Below are positions 1 to 8,131 of a stretch of DNA of 10,656 bases, one piece after another. Numbering within the stretch: the first letter of the stretch is position 1; each line of letters opens with the position of its first letter. The DNA is from Helicobacteraceae bacterium. Its GTDB lineage: Bacteria; Campylobacterota; Campylobacteria; Campylobacterales; SZUA-545. The translations under genes and the position numbers were made by a program. The stretch is taken from the NCBI GenBank assembly GCA_031273735.1, contig JAISRI010000210.1:1-10656 (forward strand), in the 5' to 3' direction. Under the pieces are notes generated by a model. That model did not search any database, was not told the DNA's origin, and saw nothing but the letters and a program-made list of their open reading frames with translations.

Positions 1-1850
1 AGATCGTAGCCGCCAACCATAATCGGAATAACGGGTTTTTTCCAATTTTTCAGCAAAAGCTCGGCGATTTTATCGCCGTCGGTCATAAACTGCGGCGTTA
101 CGACGACGTAGATCAGATCGACTTCGTCAAACTCTTGAACAATCTCAAGCGTTTTTTGATAGCGATCACTCATCGCGTCGCCGATAATATCGACTGGGTT
201 GGCTTTAGGCCAGTTAAAGGGCAAAGCCGCGTCTAGAATCTTTATATTTTCGTCCGTCAGCTTGTATAGATTCTTGCCGCGCTCGACTATGTAATCGGTT
301 AAGATCGAAGCGGGTCCGCCAGCGTTTGTAACGATCAGAACGTTTTTAACGTCGTTTAGCGCGGGACGGAATATAAGCGCCTCGATATTATCCAGCAATA
401 TACAACCAGCGGATTCTAAAAGTCCCTTGAACATCTCGTAGTTGCCGCTTAGATTGCCAGTGTGGCTAAACGCCGCCGCTTTAGATTCCGCGCTGCGTCC
501 CGTTTTGAAAATATAGATCGGCTTTTTGCTCTTTCGCGCCGCTTGCAAAAAGGCTTTGCCGTCGTTCATACCTTCGACGTAGAGGCTGATCGCTTTGCAC
601 GCGGGTTCGTCGTTTAACGCCTCGACAAGCTCGCCAAAATCAATATCCGCCATATTGCCAACCGATACGATATGGCTAAAGCCGATCTTGTTTTGAAACG
701 CCTTGTCCATCAGAGCCGCCAAAACCGCGCCCGATTGGCTAACCACCGCTAGATCGCCGCTTAAAACGTTGTTCGATCCAAAGGTAAGATTCAGATCGGT
801 TTCGCCCTTATAGTAACCAAGACAGTTTGGTCCAATCATATTAATGTTGTGCTTTTGAACGAAATCGATTAGCTTCTGTTCGCCTTCCAAATCGCCGATC
901 TCTTTGAATCCCGCGCTGATCACAAGAGCGTTTTTGACGTTTTTGCGCGTTAATTCCTCTAGCGTCGATAAGATAAACTTGCTCGGAATACTAATAACGG
1001 CGGTATCCACGTCGCTAGGCAGTTCGGCGACGCTTTTATAAAGCGTTTTGCCAAAAAGCTCGCCGCCTTTGGCGTTGACAAAATAGGCTTCGCCCTTAAA
1101 AGTAAGAGCGTTTTTGGCGATCGCGTAGCCGACCTTGTTTTGATCGGAGCTTGCGCCGATAATCGCCACTTTTTTATTATCGAAAAAATCGTGGCGTTTG
1201 CGCCGCGCAGTTTCGATCGCATGATCGTCAAACTGAATACGCGCATCGACCGCGATCAAGCCTTCGTCCGTTAGCAAAACGGGGTTTAAGTCCATTTCGC
1301 TAACGCTCGGATTTTGCTTGATAAAGTTTTGCAACTTTTGCACAAAGTCGATTGCGCCGTCGATCGAAAAGCCCAAGCCTCTGAAGTTATCGAATAGTTT
1401 TGAAATTTTCGCGCCTTTTAACCCGCGTTCAATCTCGGCGCGATCTGCGTCGATCGAGATATAGCCTACGTCTTTGTATAGTTCCAAAAGGACTCCGCCT
1501 TTACCAAAAAGGATAGTTTTGCCAAAAACGGCGTCATTGACCATACCAAAGTAGAGTTCTTCGCCGCGCGTCATCTTCGTAGCGATAAAGCGATCGGAGC
1601 CGTCAAGTTTCACGCCTTTGTTTTCGACGTTTTTGATAATCTCCGCTTTAGCGGCTTCAAGCGCTTCGTTACTCGTTATATTTAACTTGACCGCGCCAAA
1701 CTCGCTTTTATGAATCACTTTGGGCGATTCGATTTTTAACGCGACAGGGAAAAAATCGGCGGCGGGTTTCTCGTTGAAACCTATCGATTTATAAGGCGGA
1801 ACAGGTATTTTGCTCGCGCTTAAAAGGTTGTAAAGTTCAGATTCCGTCAT
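1..1850 (-). CDS. NDP-forming acyl-CoA (acetate-CoA) ligase, fused, ATP-grasp domain first; C-terminus outside window
   Basis: A continuous reading frame of 616 codons starts at the ATG at 1850 and runs off the left edge without a stop. Residues ~1-215 match an ATP-grasp_5 domain (ALKIESP then IHKSEFGAV with His47, FGKGGVLLEL, EMDLNPVL). Residues ~225-355 form a CoA-binding Rossmann domain (KVAIIGASS, MIGPNCLGYY). Residues ~365-500 are the succinyl-CoA-ligase-like domain (LAVVSQSGAV), with the phosphorylatable histidine at residue 463 in FSHTGNLSG. Family members convert acyl-CoA plus NDP and phosphate to acid plus CoA plus NTP, or the reverse, via a phosphohistidine in the cytoplasm. The order beta-like then alpha-like is the reverse of the Pat-type acetyltransferases, and no GNAT domain is visible, so I favour an enzyme over a protein acetyltransferase; the missing C-terminus leaves that open. 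The start is supported by AGGAGG six bases upstream. It is divergent from the chemotaxis operon and has no evident link to it. Acyl substrate unknown. Confidence 0.9.
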   Translation of the reverse strand, partial: MTESELYNLLSASKIPVPPYKSIGFNEKPAADFFPVALKIESPKVIHKSEFGAVKLNITSNEALEAAKAEIIKNVENKGVKLDGSDRFIATKMTRGEELYFGMVNDAVFGKTILFGKGGVLLELYKDVGYISIDADRAEIERGLKGAKISKLFDNFRGLGFSIDGAIDFVQKLQNFIKQNPSVSEMDLNPVLLTDEGLIAVDARIQFDDHAIETARRKRHDFFDNKKVAIIGASSDQNKVGYAIAKNALTFKGEAYFVNAKGGELFGKTLYKSVAELPSDVDTAVISIPSKFILSTLEELTRKNVKNALVISAGFKEIGDLEGEQKLIDFVQKHNINMIGPNCLGYYKGETDLNLTFGSNNVLSGDLAVVSQSGAVLAALMDKAFQNKIGFSHIVSVGNMADIDFGELVEALNDEPACKAISLYVEGMNDGKAFLQAARKSKKPIYIFKTGRSAESKAAAFSHTGNLSGNYEMFKGLLESAGCILLDNIEALIFRPALNDVKNVLIVTNAGGPASILTDYIVERGKNLYKLTDENIKILDAALPFNWPKANPVDIIGDAMSDRYQKTLEIVQEFDEVDLIYVVVTPQFMTDGDKIAELLLKNWKKPVIPIMVGGYD

Positions 1851-1879
1851 TTGACGCCTCCTAAAAAATGATGTCTTTG

Positions 1880-1885
1880 ATTATA
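1880..1885 (-). promoter_or_regulatory. Putative -10 element of the acyl-CoA ligase gene
   Basis: Read on the minus strand, 1885-1880 is a perfect TATAAT, 29 bases before the ATG at 1850. No good -35 hexamer is visible 16-18 bases upstream, so the promoter is weak, activator-dependent, or the match is chance. Confidence 0.4.
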
Positions 1886-1901
1886 ACTTGTGCAGGCTTT
1901 C

Positions 1902-1931
1902 TTGCCTTGCGGAATAACAAGTGCTTATAAT
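1902..1931 (+). promoter_or_regulatory. Putative sigma70-type promoter of the chemotaxis operon
   Basis: TTGCCT at 1902-1907 and a perfect TATAAT at 1926-1931 are separated by 18 bases. The predicted start near 1938 leaves a leader of about 19 bases before the GTG at 1957, which includes the ribosome site AAGGAG at 1947-1952. No sigma28- or sigma54-type motif is seen, so the operon appears to be under the housekeeping sigma factor. It is the only obvious promoter for the six overlapping genes. Confidence 0.6.
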
Positions 1932-1956
1932 AGTAGGAAAGATTTAAGGAGCGCGA

Positions 1957-3297
1957 GTGGCGGTTGTCAAACGCAATTTGCGGGTAGGACGCTCAGTTTT
2001 GCAATGCAAATTAACGGGCGAAGGTAAATTGATATTGCTTGTCGATATGCAAAACGGGTGCGCGGTTAGAACGCTGGACGCGGACGCGCAAACGACTTTG
2101 GACGGCTTTAAGATAGAAACGCCGCCCCAAAAACGCTTTGATTTTATCGTCGCAAACGACTTAGCTTTTGCCCGCGATTACGCCGATGGGAGGATTGATT
2201 TATACAATCTCGCCTCTCATAAAAAAATGAAAAGTTTTTATACGCGGACGTTTCATATCGAGATTTCCGCTTTTGGCGTTAGCGAAGAGGGCGGATTTTT
2301 TGCGTTGGGCGATCGGCAAGGCAATTTGACGATTTGGTCTATCGACAAAACGGAACCTGACGCGACGATTAACGGATTTGATCCGATCGCTCTGATCGAG
2401 TTTAGTCAAAACGCCGATAAGATCGCGATCGCCTTTGAAAGCGGCAAAATCGGGCTAATCGATCGAGAACGGACGGATAATGGTCTATCTTTGGAGCTAC
2501 ATAACGACGGCGTTAGCGCGTTAAGGTTTTGCGGCGAAAAACTCGTTAGCGGCGATCGTAACGGACGGCTTGCGATATGGAACGCGCAAGAGGGCAAAGC
2601 GCTATTCGTTCATTCGCTGGATAAACGCGGGATAAAAGGTATCGAACGCGCCTTCGATAACAAAACGGCGATCGTCGTTACAAGCGGCGGCGCTCTAAGG
2701 CTGGTCGATCTAAACCGCGATCAAAACCCGCTTGCGCTCGATACGCTTGGCGAAGGGCTTGAGGCGGTTAGCTTTAGCGACAAAAACGAGCTGGCGATCG
2801 TCGTAACCCAGTCGTGGAATCTGCTGTTTTTCGATCTATTGGGAGATAAGGCGATCAAAGCCTTTTTAGCGCAACCGCGCGAAAGCGGCGACGAAAGCGC
2901 CAAAATCAAAAGCGCCGTAAAAGCGATCGTGGTCGATGATAGCGTTACTATGCGGCGCGTGATTACCTCCGCGCTAAAATCGGATTTTCCCGAATTGGAG
3001 GTTTTTGAGGCGAGGAACGGCAAAGAAGCGCTGGAGATTTTAGAGCAAAACCACGACGCAAGGATTATGTTTCTCGATTGGAATATGCCCACGATGAGCG
3101 GCGAAGAGGTTGTCGCAAAAATCAAAGAGGCGAAAATATATCCGCGCCTTAAGATCATTATGGCGACGACGGAAGGCGGACAAGAGAAGGTTTTACAGAT
3201 GCTTAAAATGGGCGTGGCGGGCTACCTTGTCAAGCCGTTTCGCAGAGAGGCGATCGGCAAAATCACCGGTAAGCTGATGGAGCGCTTAAGCCAATGA
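1957..3297 (+). CDS. WD40-like beta-propeller fused to CheY-like receiver
   Basis: A 446-residue protein without signal peptide or membrane segment, so cytoplasmic. Residues ~13-300 contain about seven WD40-like repeats: each has a beta strand, a (G/D)-x2-G-x-(L/I) turn and a closing strand such as GNLTIWSID (122-130), GRLAIWNAQ (203-211) and GALRLVDLN (245-253). Residues 321-446 are a receiver domain with all canonical residues: acidic pair Asp327/Asp328, phospho-acceptor Asp374 in FLDWNMP, Thr404/Thr405 in ATTEGG, Tyr423 and Lys426 in GYLVKPF. The tail has no output domain, as in CheY. The GTG start is preceded by AAGGAG at 1947-1952. It heads the operon and its stop overlaps cheV by 4 nt. 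I infer a chemotaxis response regulator or phosphate sink whose propeller docks a partner; the propeller's role is unknown. Confidence 0.88.
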   Translation: MAVVKRNLRVGRSVLQCKLTGEGKLILLVDMQNGCAVRTLDADAQTTLDGFKIETPPQKRFDFIVANDLAFARDYADGRIDLYNLASHKKMKSFYTRTFHIEISAFGVSEEGGFFALGDRQGNLTIWSIDKTEPDATINGFDPIALIEFSQNADKIAIAFESGKIGLIDRERTDNGLSLELHNDGVSALRFCGEKLVSGDRNGRLAIWNAQEGKALFVHSLDKRGIKGIERAFDNKTAIVVTSGGALRLVDLNRDQNPLALDTLGEGLEAVSFSDKNELAIVVTQSWNLLFFDLLGDKAIKAFLAQPRESGDESAKIKSAVKAIVVDDSVTMRRVITSALKSDFPELEVFEARNGKEALEILEQNHDARIMFLDWNMPTMSGEEVVAKIKEAKIYPRLKIIMATTEGGQEKVLQMLKMGVAGYLVKPFRREAIGKITGKLMERLSQ

Positions 3298-4232
3298 ATT
3301 ACGAACCGAACGATCTGCAAAAAAATGTCGAGAAGATGACGGGTAGTCATCTAAACAACATTATGCAGTTGGCGGTTTTTTACACGGCGAACTATGAAAT
3401 CTACGCGATCAACGTGGCAAAAATCCAAAACTTTGTCATTTTAGACGAAATCGATATGGTGCCAAACCGCGATCCAAAGAGCGTTATTAAAGGCGTGGCG
3501 CAGGTGCGCGACGAGCTTGTAACCTTTGTCGATCTCGACTCGTGGCTTGGAATGCCAAAATACGATCCGAGCGTCTTTACGGCTGGCGTGGTATGTAACC
3601 TTAACTGCCGCAGGATTGGCTTTTTTGTCCGCGATATTATCGGCATTGTTGATAAATACAGCTTCGAGCTTAAAATCCCCGATTCGCGAGAGTTGAAAAT
3701 CCTCTACGTTACAAGCGTTAAGATCGGCGACAAAGAAAAGCCTTGCGCGGTTTTCGACGTGGAACGGCTGATGATCGACTGCGGTTTTCCTACGGAAATG
3801 CCGCCCTTTACGCCGCCGACAAAAGAGTCTTCCGCGTTTATATCGAAAAAGGTTCTTATCGCGGAGGACAGCGGATCGGCGGCGCGAAAATTGACCGATT
3901 TTTTCGATTCGCTAGGTATTACGCACGAGCTATATCCAGACGGCGCGGCGCTTATATCGCGCTTAGATTCGATCGATATAGACGAGGTGGGGCTGGTCGT
4001 TACCGATATTGAAATGCCCGTGCGCGACGGTTTTCAGGTAATCGCCCATATTAAGCGGAGCGAAAAACTAAACCGCCTGCCCGTCGTCGTCAATTCGAGT
4101 ATGACAAGCGGCGGCGTGGTCGAGAAGGTTAAACGACTAGGCGCGGTCGATCTAGTCAATAAGTCCGATCCGCGCGCGCTTTTCGCGCTGGTCAAACATT
4201 ATATGGGAAGTATGGAGAACGCAGATGTATGA
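3294..4232 (+). CDS. cheV: CheV: CheW-like coupling domain plus receiver
   Basis: 312 residues. Residues ~25-165 are a CheW-like domain (FYTANYEIYAINVAKIQNF near the start, GVAQVRDELVTFVDL at 67-81, where the usual Arg-Gly reads Arg-Asp). Residues ~186-305 are a receiver: Glu191/Asp192, acceptor Asp238 in VVTDIEMP, the NSSM motif at 267-270 typical of CheV, and Lys290. CheV proteins couple receptors to CheA at the membrane array, and phosphorylation of the receiver tunes that coupling. The ATG overlaps the preceding stop (ATGA at 3294-3297), with GGAG at 3279-3282 eleven bases upstream. The 3' end overlaps the PAS gene by 8 nt. CheV is common in Campylobacterota, often near cheA and cheW, and is the usual assignment for this architecture. 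Confidence 0.95.
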   Translation: MNYEPNDLQKNVEKMTGSHLNNIMQLAVFYTANYEIYAINVAKIQNFVILDEIDMVPNRDPKSVIKGVAQVRDELVTFVDLDSWLGMPKYDPSVFTAGVVCNLNCRRIGFFVRDIIGIVDKYSFELKIPDSRELKILYVTSVKIGDKEKPCAVFDVERLMIDCGFPTEMPPFTPPTKESSAFISKKVLIAEDSGSAARKLTDFFDSLGITHELYPDGAALISRLDSIDIDEVGLVVTDIEMPVRDGFQVIAHIKRSEKLNRLPVVVNSSMTSGGVVEKVKRLGAVDLVNKSDPRALFALVKHYMGSMENADV

Positions 4233-4629
4233 AAACGCAAGAATGATCGCGATCGACGAAAAAACTCTGATAATATGCGAAACCGATCGCGCGGGAAAGA
4301 TACGATACGCAAGCGACGATCTATGTCGAATAACGGGCTACTCTCAAGAGGAGCTTTTGGGCAAACCATACGGCGTATTGTGGCGCGCCGATATGCCCCA
4401 AAGCGTATTTAAAAATATGTGGGAAACGATCGAATCGGGCGCTACGTGGAAAGGCTTTGTGAAAAGCGCGACCAAAAACGGCGATTACTATTGGGTGTAT
4501 ACGACGATTTTCCCGATCGTTTCGGCTAACGGCGAAGGCTATCTATCCGTTCGAGCTAGGGCGAGCGACGAGGAGATCGAGCGTTACGAAGCGCGATACG
4601 CGCAAACAAGAGATAAGGAATTGCAATGA
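4225..4629 (+). CDS. Aer-type PAS sensor protein (CetB-like), single domain
   Basis: A 134-residue soluble protein that is almost entirely one PAS domain (~10-115). It resembles the N-terminus of E. coli Aer throughout: ICETDRAGKIRYASDDLCRITGYS near the start, the ADMP turn at 55-58, MWETIESGATWKGFVK at 65-80, KNGDYYWV at 84-91, and RARASDEEIERYE at 110-122. Aer PAS domains bind FAD and sense redox or energy state. There is no membrane anchor or signalling domain; these lie on the next gene, which it overlaps by 4 nt, the layout of CetB upstream of CetA in Campylobacter. One oddity: where E. coli Aer has Arg-His-Pro-Asp in its flavin region, this protein reads Trp-Arg-Ala-Asp (53-56), so cofactor binding may differ. 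The start has GGAG at 4214-4217, seven bases upstream. Confidence 0.88.
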   Translation: MYENARMIAIDEKTLIICETDRAGKIRYASDDLCRITGYSQEELLGKPYGVLWRADMPQSVFKNMWETIESGATWKGFVKSATKNGDYYWVYTTIFPIVSANGEGYLSVRARASDEEIERYEARYAQTRDKELQ

Positions 4630-6335
4630 GTCGCGTTTTTATCGTTTGCTACTGGTTGGCGCTTGGGGCGACGTTAATCGCGTCGCTTATCTACCTAAAA
4701 TCCAGCGCCGATTCCGCTTCTCGTAGCGTCGCGCAGCTTGAATCGCTATCCAAAGCGCACGCAAGATTGGAGGCGTTATTAAACATTTCGGCGTATATCG
4801 GCGAAGCGAAGCAGACCGATCTAAAGATAATCGAAACGTTATTAGAGGCTTTGCGCGGCGACAATTCGCCAATCGGCGAAGAGGCGAACAGATATTACAA
4901 AACCTATCAAGATCGCCTTAAGCTCGGTATGATCGACGACGGCGCGCAAACCTTCGCAAACTCGCTTTCCAACCTATCTATAAAAACGAAACAGGCTGTG
5001 GATTCTGGGCGCGCAAGCTACGAAGACGACGCTTTTCATATCGCTATCGTCGCAACGCTAGGTTTTTTTGCGATTTTCGCGCTCTGGGCGATTCGCTGGT
5101 ATTTAGAAACGAGATACGCAAACAAGACCTTTTTAAGGATCGCGGAGCATATAGAGCGGTTTTCAAGTTTTATCGCCGAAAAGTCCAACGAGTTCGAGCG
5201 GCTAGAGCCAAGTTACGGCGCCGCGGGCGAGATTATCGATCGTATTAACGACGCGGCGGATCGCTACGAAAGACGGCGCGACGACAATATCAAAACGTTA
5301 GGCAAGCTCTTTTTAAACTCGGCGCAGGCAAGCAAAGGGCATACGTCGCTTCGTATGATTAGCGAAACCGATTCCTTCTTAAATCACGGGTTAATCAGGG
5401 CGTTTAATCAGACGACGCAAAGCATAGACGCTTCGATCCGCTCCATTCTCGCGACGCTGGAAACCTACCAAAAAGGCGACTATTCGGCGCAAATCGACGC
5501 AAAGAACTTAGAGGGCGAAACGCGCCGCCTTGTCGAGGGAATCAACGCGCTTGGCGCGGCGCTATGTTACAACGTAACGACAAATCTTAAATACGGTATG
5601 ACCTTAAGCGCCTCGTCAAAAGAGCTGACAAACGCTACGGAGAGTCTCGCGAAGATCTCTGCGAGCCAAGCGCAAAGCGTCGTTCATATTACGGCGAGCG
5701 CGCGCGAGGTGATCGAGAAAATCCAAGAGACGACGCTTCAAGCCGAACAGATGGCGACGCTGGCGATAGAAACGAAAGAAGCCGCCTCTAACGGGCTTGT
5801 CTTTACGCAGGACACGGTTAAGGCGATGGAGGAGATCAATCTATCGACGTCGCAGATCAAAGAGGCGATCGCGGTAATCGATTCGATCGCTTTTCAAACT
5901 AATATCCTTTCGCTAAACGCGGCGGTAGAAGCGGCGACGGCGGGCGAAGCGGGCAAAGGTTTCGCGGTCGTGGCGGGCGAGGTGCGAACGCTGGCGGGCA
6001 AAAGCGCCGAAGCGGCTAAAAAGATTAAAGACCTTGTGGCGCAAACGCAATCTAAAGCGAACGAGGGTATGGCGATCTCAAAAAAGATGATCGAAAGTTT
6101 TGACGATCTAAACCGCAAGGTTTCCGATACATACGAGCTTGTCAGCGCGGTAAACGACGCTTCGCAAGAGGAGATGAAAAAGGCGGGCGCGATCAGCGCG
6201 TCGATCGAGGAGTTAAGCGCTATCAACCGACAAAACGGCGAAGCGGCTTTGCGCGCGGGTAGAATTACGCGGCAGGTTTCCTCTCTTGCCGATAGCCTCG
6301 TCTCGGTTGGACGAGAGAGCCAGCGCGGTAAATGA
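4626..6335 (+). CDS. Methyl-accepting chemotaxis protein (transmembrane receptor, CetA-like partner of the PAS protein)
   Basis: 569 residues. Transmembrane helices at ~4-24 and ~138-158 enclose a periplasmic stretch of ~110 residues that reads as all-helical, with no PAS or Cache hallmark. After a cytoplasmic stretch of ~110 residues comes a HAMP-like segment (~265-315, with YQKGDYSAQI at 281-290). The signalling coiled coil runs from ~320 to 565, with the conserved hairpin tip at ~421-460 (FQTNILSLNAAVEAATAGEA, then GKGFAVVAGEVRTLAGKS). The tip contacts CheA and CheW. No CheR-tethering pentapeptide is seen at the C-terminus (ends RESQRGK). Overlap with the PAS gene upstream (ATGA at 4626) and with cheA downstream argues for a bipartite sensor. 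The ligand, if any, is unknown. The start has AAGGA six bases upstream. Confidence 0.92.
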   Translation: MSRVFIVCYWLALGATLIASLIYLKSSADSASRSVAQLESLSKAHARLEALLNISAYIGEAKQTDLKIIETLLEALRGDNSPIGEEANRYYKTYQDRLKLGMIDDGAQTFANSLSNLSIKTKQAVDSGRASYEDDAFHIAIVATLGFFAIFALWAIRWYLETRYANKTFLRIAEHIERFSSFIAEKSNEFERLEPSYGAAGEIIDRINDAADRYERRRDDNIKTLGKLFLNSAQASKGHTSLRMISETDSFLNHGLIRAFNQTTQSIDASIRSILATLETYQKGDYSAQIDAKNLEGETRRLVEGINALGAALCYNVTTNLKYGMTLSASSKELTNATESLAKISASQAQSVVHITASAREVIEKIQETTLQAEQMATLAIETKEAASNGLVFTQDTVKAMEEINLSTSQIKEAIAVIDSIAFQTNILSLNAAVEAATAGEAGKGFAVVAGEVRTLAGKSAEAAKKIKDLVAQTQSKANEGMAISKKMIESFDDLNRKVSDTYELVSAVNDASQEEMKKAGAISASIEELSAINRQNGEAALRAGRITRQVSSLADSLVSVGRESQRGK

Positions 6336-8131
6336 CCGAGTATCAAGCGCTTTTTTTAGAGGAGGCGAACGAGCTTTTTTCAGAGGCGTACGATCGCCTG
6401 CTTGCGGCGGAGGAGAGCGGCTCTTTAGACGACGAAGGAATTAAAGAGCTTTTTCGTATTTTACACACGGTTAAAGGCGGGGGTGGTAGCGTAGATTTTA
6501 ACCGCTTAAGCCAATACGCGCATAAGTTAGAGGATATGCTTTCAAAACTGCGCGACGGCAGGATAAGTTATCAAAGCTCTATGGCTGGCTTTTTGGTCGA
6601 TAGCGTCGATCAGATGCAGGAGATATTAAACGCCGAAGCGCAAAACAGATTAAACGACGGAGAGTTTGAACTAAAATTAAAGCGTCTTGAAAACGGCGTT
6701 AATAAATATCTAAACGACGAAAAGCCAAGCGATCCGATCGCGCCGATTATTCCAAACGACGCGATCGCCGCCGACGAAGGTTTTGCGCTTTTTGATTCGG
6801 AAGCGATCGCCGCCGCGCAAAACGAAAACGCGACGATCGAGCAAAAAGCGCCGCCAAAAGAGGAAAAAGAAGAGGAGCAAGATCGCTTTACGCAGCGCGT
6901 AACAAGTAGCTTGCCAAGCGGCGAAAATAAAATTAAAACTTCAAGCATTAGAATCGATCTCGATAAGATTGATCTTTTGCTAAACCGCGTGGGCGAACTG
7001 GTGATCACAAACTCTGTTTTAAGCCGCTTTGCGGAACGTTTAGAATCAAGAAGCGATCGCGAAGAGATGATCGAAAGATTAGGACAGCTAACGCGCCATA
7101 TAAGAGAGTTGCAAGACGCGGTTATGAGCGCGCGTATGATCCCTATGGAACATATCTACGCAAAACTACCCAAAATCGCTAGAGACATCGCCAAAAAACT
7201 CGGCAAGCGAGCGCGTTTAATTCATAGCGGCGATAGCGTCGAGGTCGATAAGATGATTATCGAAGGGTTAAACGATCCTTTAATGCACATTATTCGTAAC
7301 GCCATCGATCACGGCATAGAGAGTCCAAGCGAGCGTCAAGCGGCGCATAAGGATCCCGTAGGTTTAATAAGCGTCAATACGACGCAAGAGGAGGGGCAGA
7401 TCGTTATCCGCGTAAAGGACGACGGGCGCGGAATCGACACGCTAAGAGTGGTATCTAAGGCGATCGAAAACAGGTTAATCAGAGCCGACCTAGCCGCTAA
7501 GATGAACGACGAAGAGCGAAACGATCTAGTGTTTTTACCGGGCTTAACTACTACGGATCGAGCGACCGATATTTCTGGGCGCGGCGTGGGAATGGACATA
7601 GTTAAAAATAATATCGCAAAACTCGGCGGAATAGCGCGTATTAAATCGCAAAAAGGAATCGGAACCAGCGTTACAATCACGCTTCCTTTGACGTTGGCGA
7701 TCTTAGACGGATTAACCGTAAACGTAGGCGAACAGACATATATTTTACCGCTTTCTTCGGTCGCCGAATCTTTGCAACCGCGCCAATCGATGATCCAAGC
7801 AAACGGCGACGGAAGCAAAATGACGCTTATGCTACGCGAACATTTTATTCCAATTATCGAGTTGTATTCGCTTTTTAATATCAAACCAAAACATCTCGAT
7901 CCGACAAAGGGTATTTTAATCGTTTCAAAAGCGGGCGAAGAGCGCGTGGCGCTATTTGTAGATAGTTTTGGAGCCCAGCGTCAAGTCGTGGTGAAATCTT
8001 TAGAAAAAAACTTTAGGCGCGTTAGCGGAATCGGAGGCGCAACCGTTCAGGGCGACGGGACTGTAGTGCTTATATTAGATCCGTTAGGACTTGTTGAAAA
8101 AGAGCGCGAGCTTAAGGCTAAACGAACGTGA
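6332..8131 (+). CDS. cheA: CheA chemotaxis histidine kinase, without P2 or C-terminal receiver
   Basis: 599 residues. P1/HPt ~1-115, with phospho-acceptor His45 in RILHTVKGGGGSV. Residues ~128-200 are an acidic, Pro/Ala/Lys/Glu-rich linker in place of a folded CheY-binding P2. The P3 dimerisation helices span ~204-268 (IDLLLNRVGELV). The P4 ATPase spans ~270-455: N box HIIRNAIDHGIE at 319-330 with Asn323, G1 DDGRGID at 363-369, and G2 GRGVGMDIV at 416-424. The P5 CheW-like regulatory domain spans ~458-590. It autophosphorylates on receptor input and passes phosphate to receivers. The protein ends right after P5, whereas several Campylobacterota CheA proteins carry a C-terminal receiver. The candidate phosphate acceptors in this operon are the receivers of the first gene and CheV. 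ATGA overlap at 6332 with the receptor; GTGA overlap with cheW. Confidence 0.96.
   Translation: MTEYQALFLEEANELFSEAYDRLLAAEESGSLDDEGIKELFRILHTVKGGGGSVDFNRLSQYAHKLEDMLSKLRDGRISYQSSMAGFLVDSVDQMQEILNAEAQNRLNDGEFELKLKRLENGVNKYLNDEKPSDPIAPIIPNDAIAADEGFALFDSEAIAAAQNENATIEQKAPPKEEKEEEQDRFTQRVTSSLPSGENKIKTSSIRIDLDKIDLLLNRVGELVITNSVLSRFAERLESRSDREEMIERLGQLTRHIRELQDAVMSARMIPMEHIYAKLPKIARDIAKKLGKRARLIHSGDSVEVDKMIIEGLNDPLMHIIRNAIDHGIESPSERQAAHKDPVGLISVNTTQEEGQIVIRVKDDGRGIDTLRVVSKAIENRLIRADLAAKMNDEERNDLVFLPGLTTTDRATDISGRGVGMDIVKNNIAKLGGIARIKSQKGIGTSVTITLPLTLAILDGLTVNVGEQTYILPLSSVAESLQPRQSMIQANGDGSKMTLMLREHFIPIIELYSLFNIKPKHLDPTKGILIVSKAGEERVALFVDSFGAQRQVVVKSLEKNFRRVSGIGGATVQGDGTVVLILDPLGLVEKERELKAKRT

Noticed and set aside
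959..1246. Minus-strand open frame of 95 codons
   Set aside because: Lies in another frame of the acyl-CoA ligase gene, whose own frame is clearly coding.
5894..6346. Minus-strand open frame of 150 codons inside the receptor gene
   Set aside because: Antisense to the conserved signalling hairpin; no independent support.
7336..7884. Minus-strand open frame of 182 codons inside cheA
   Set aside because: It is fully antisense to the conserved ATPase and CheW-like domains of CheA; a shadow frame of biased codon use.
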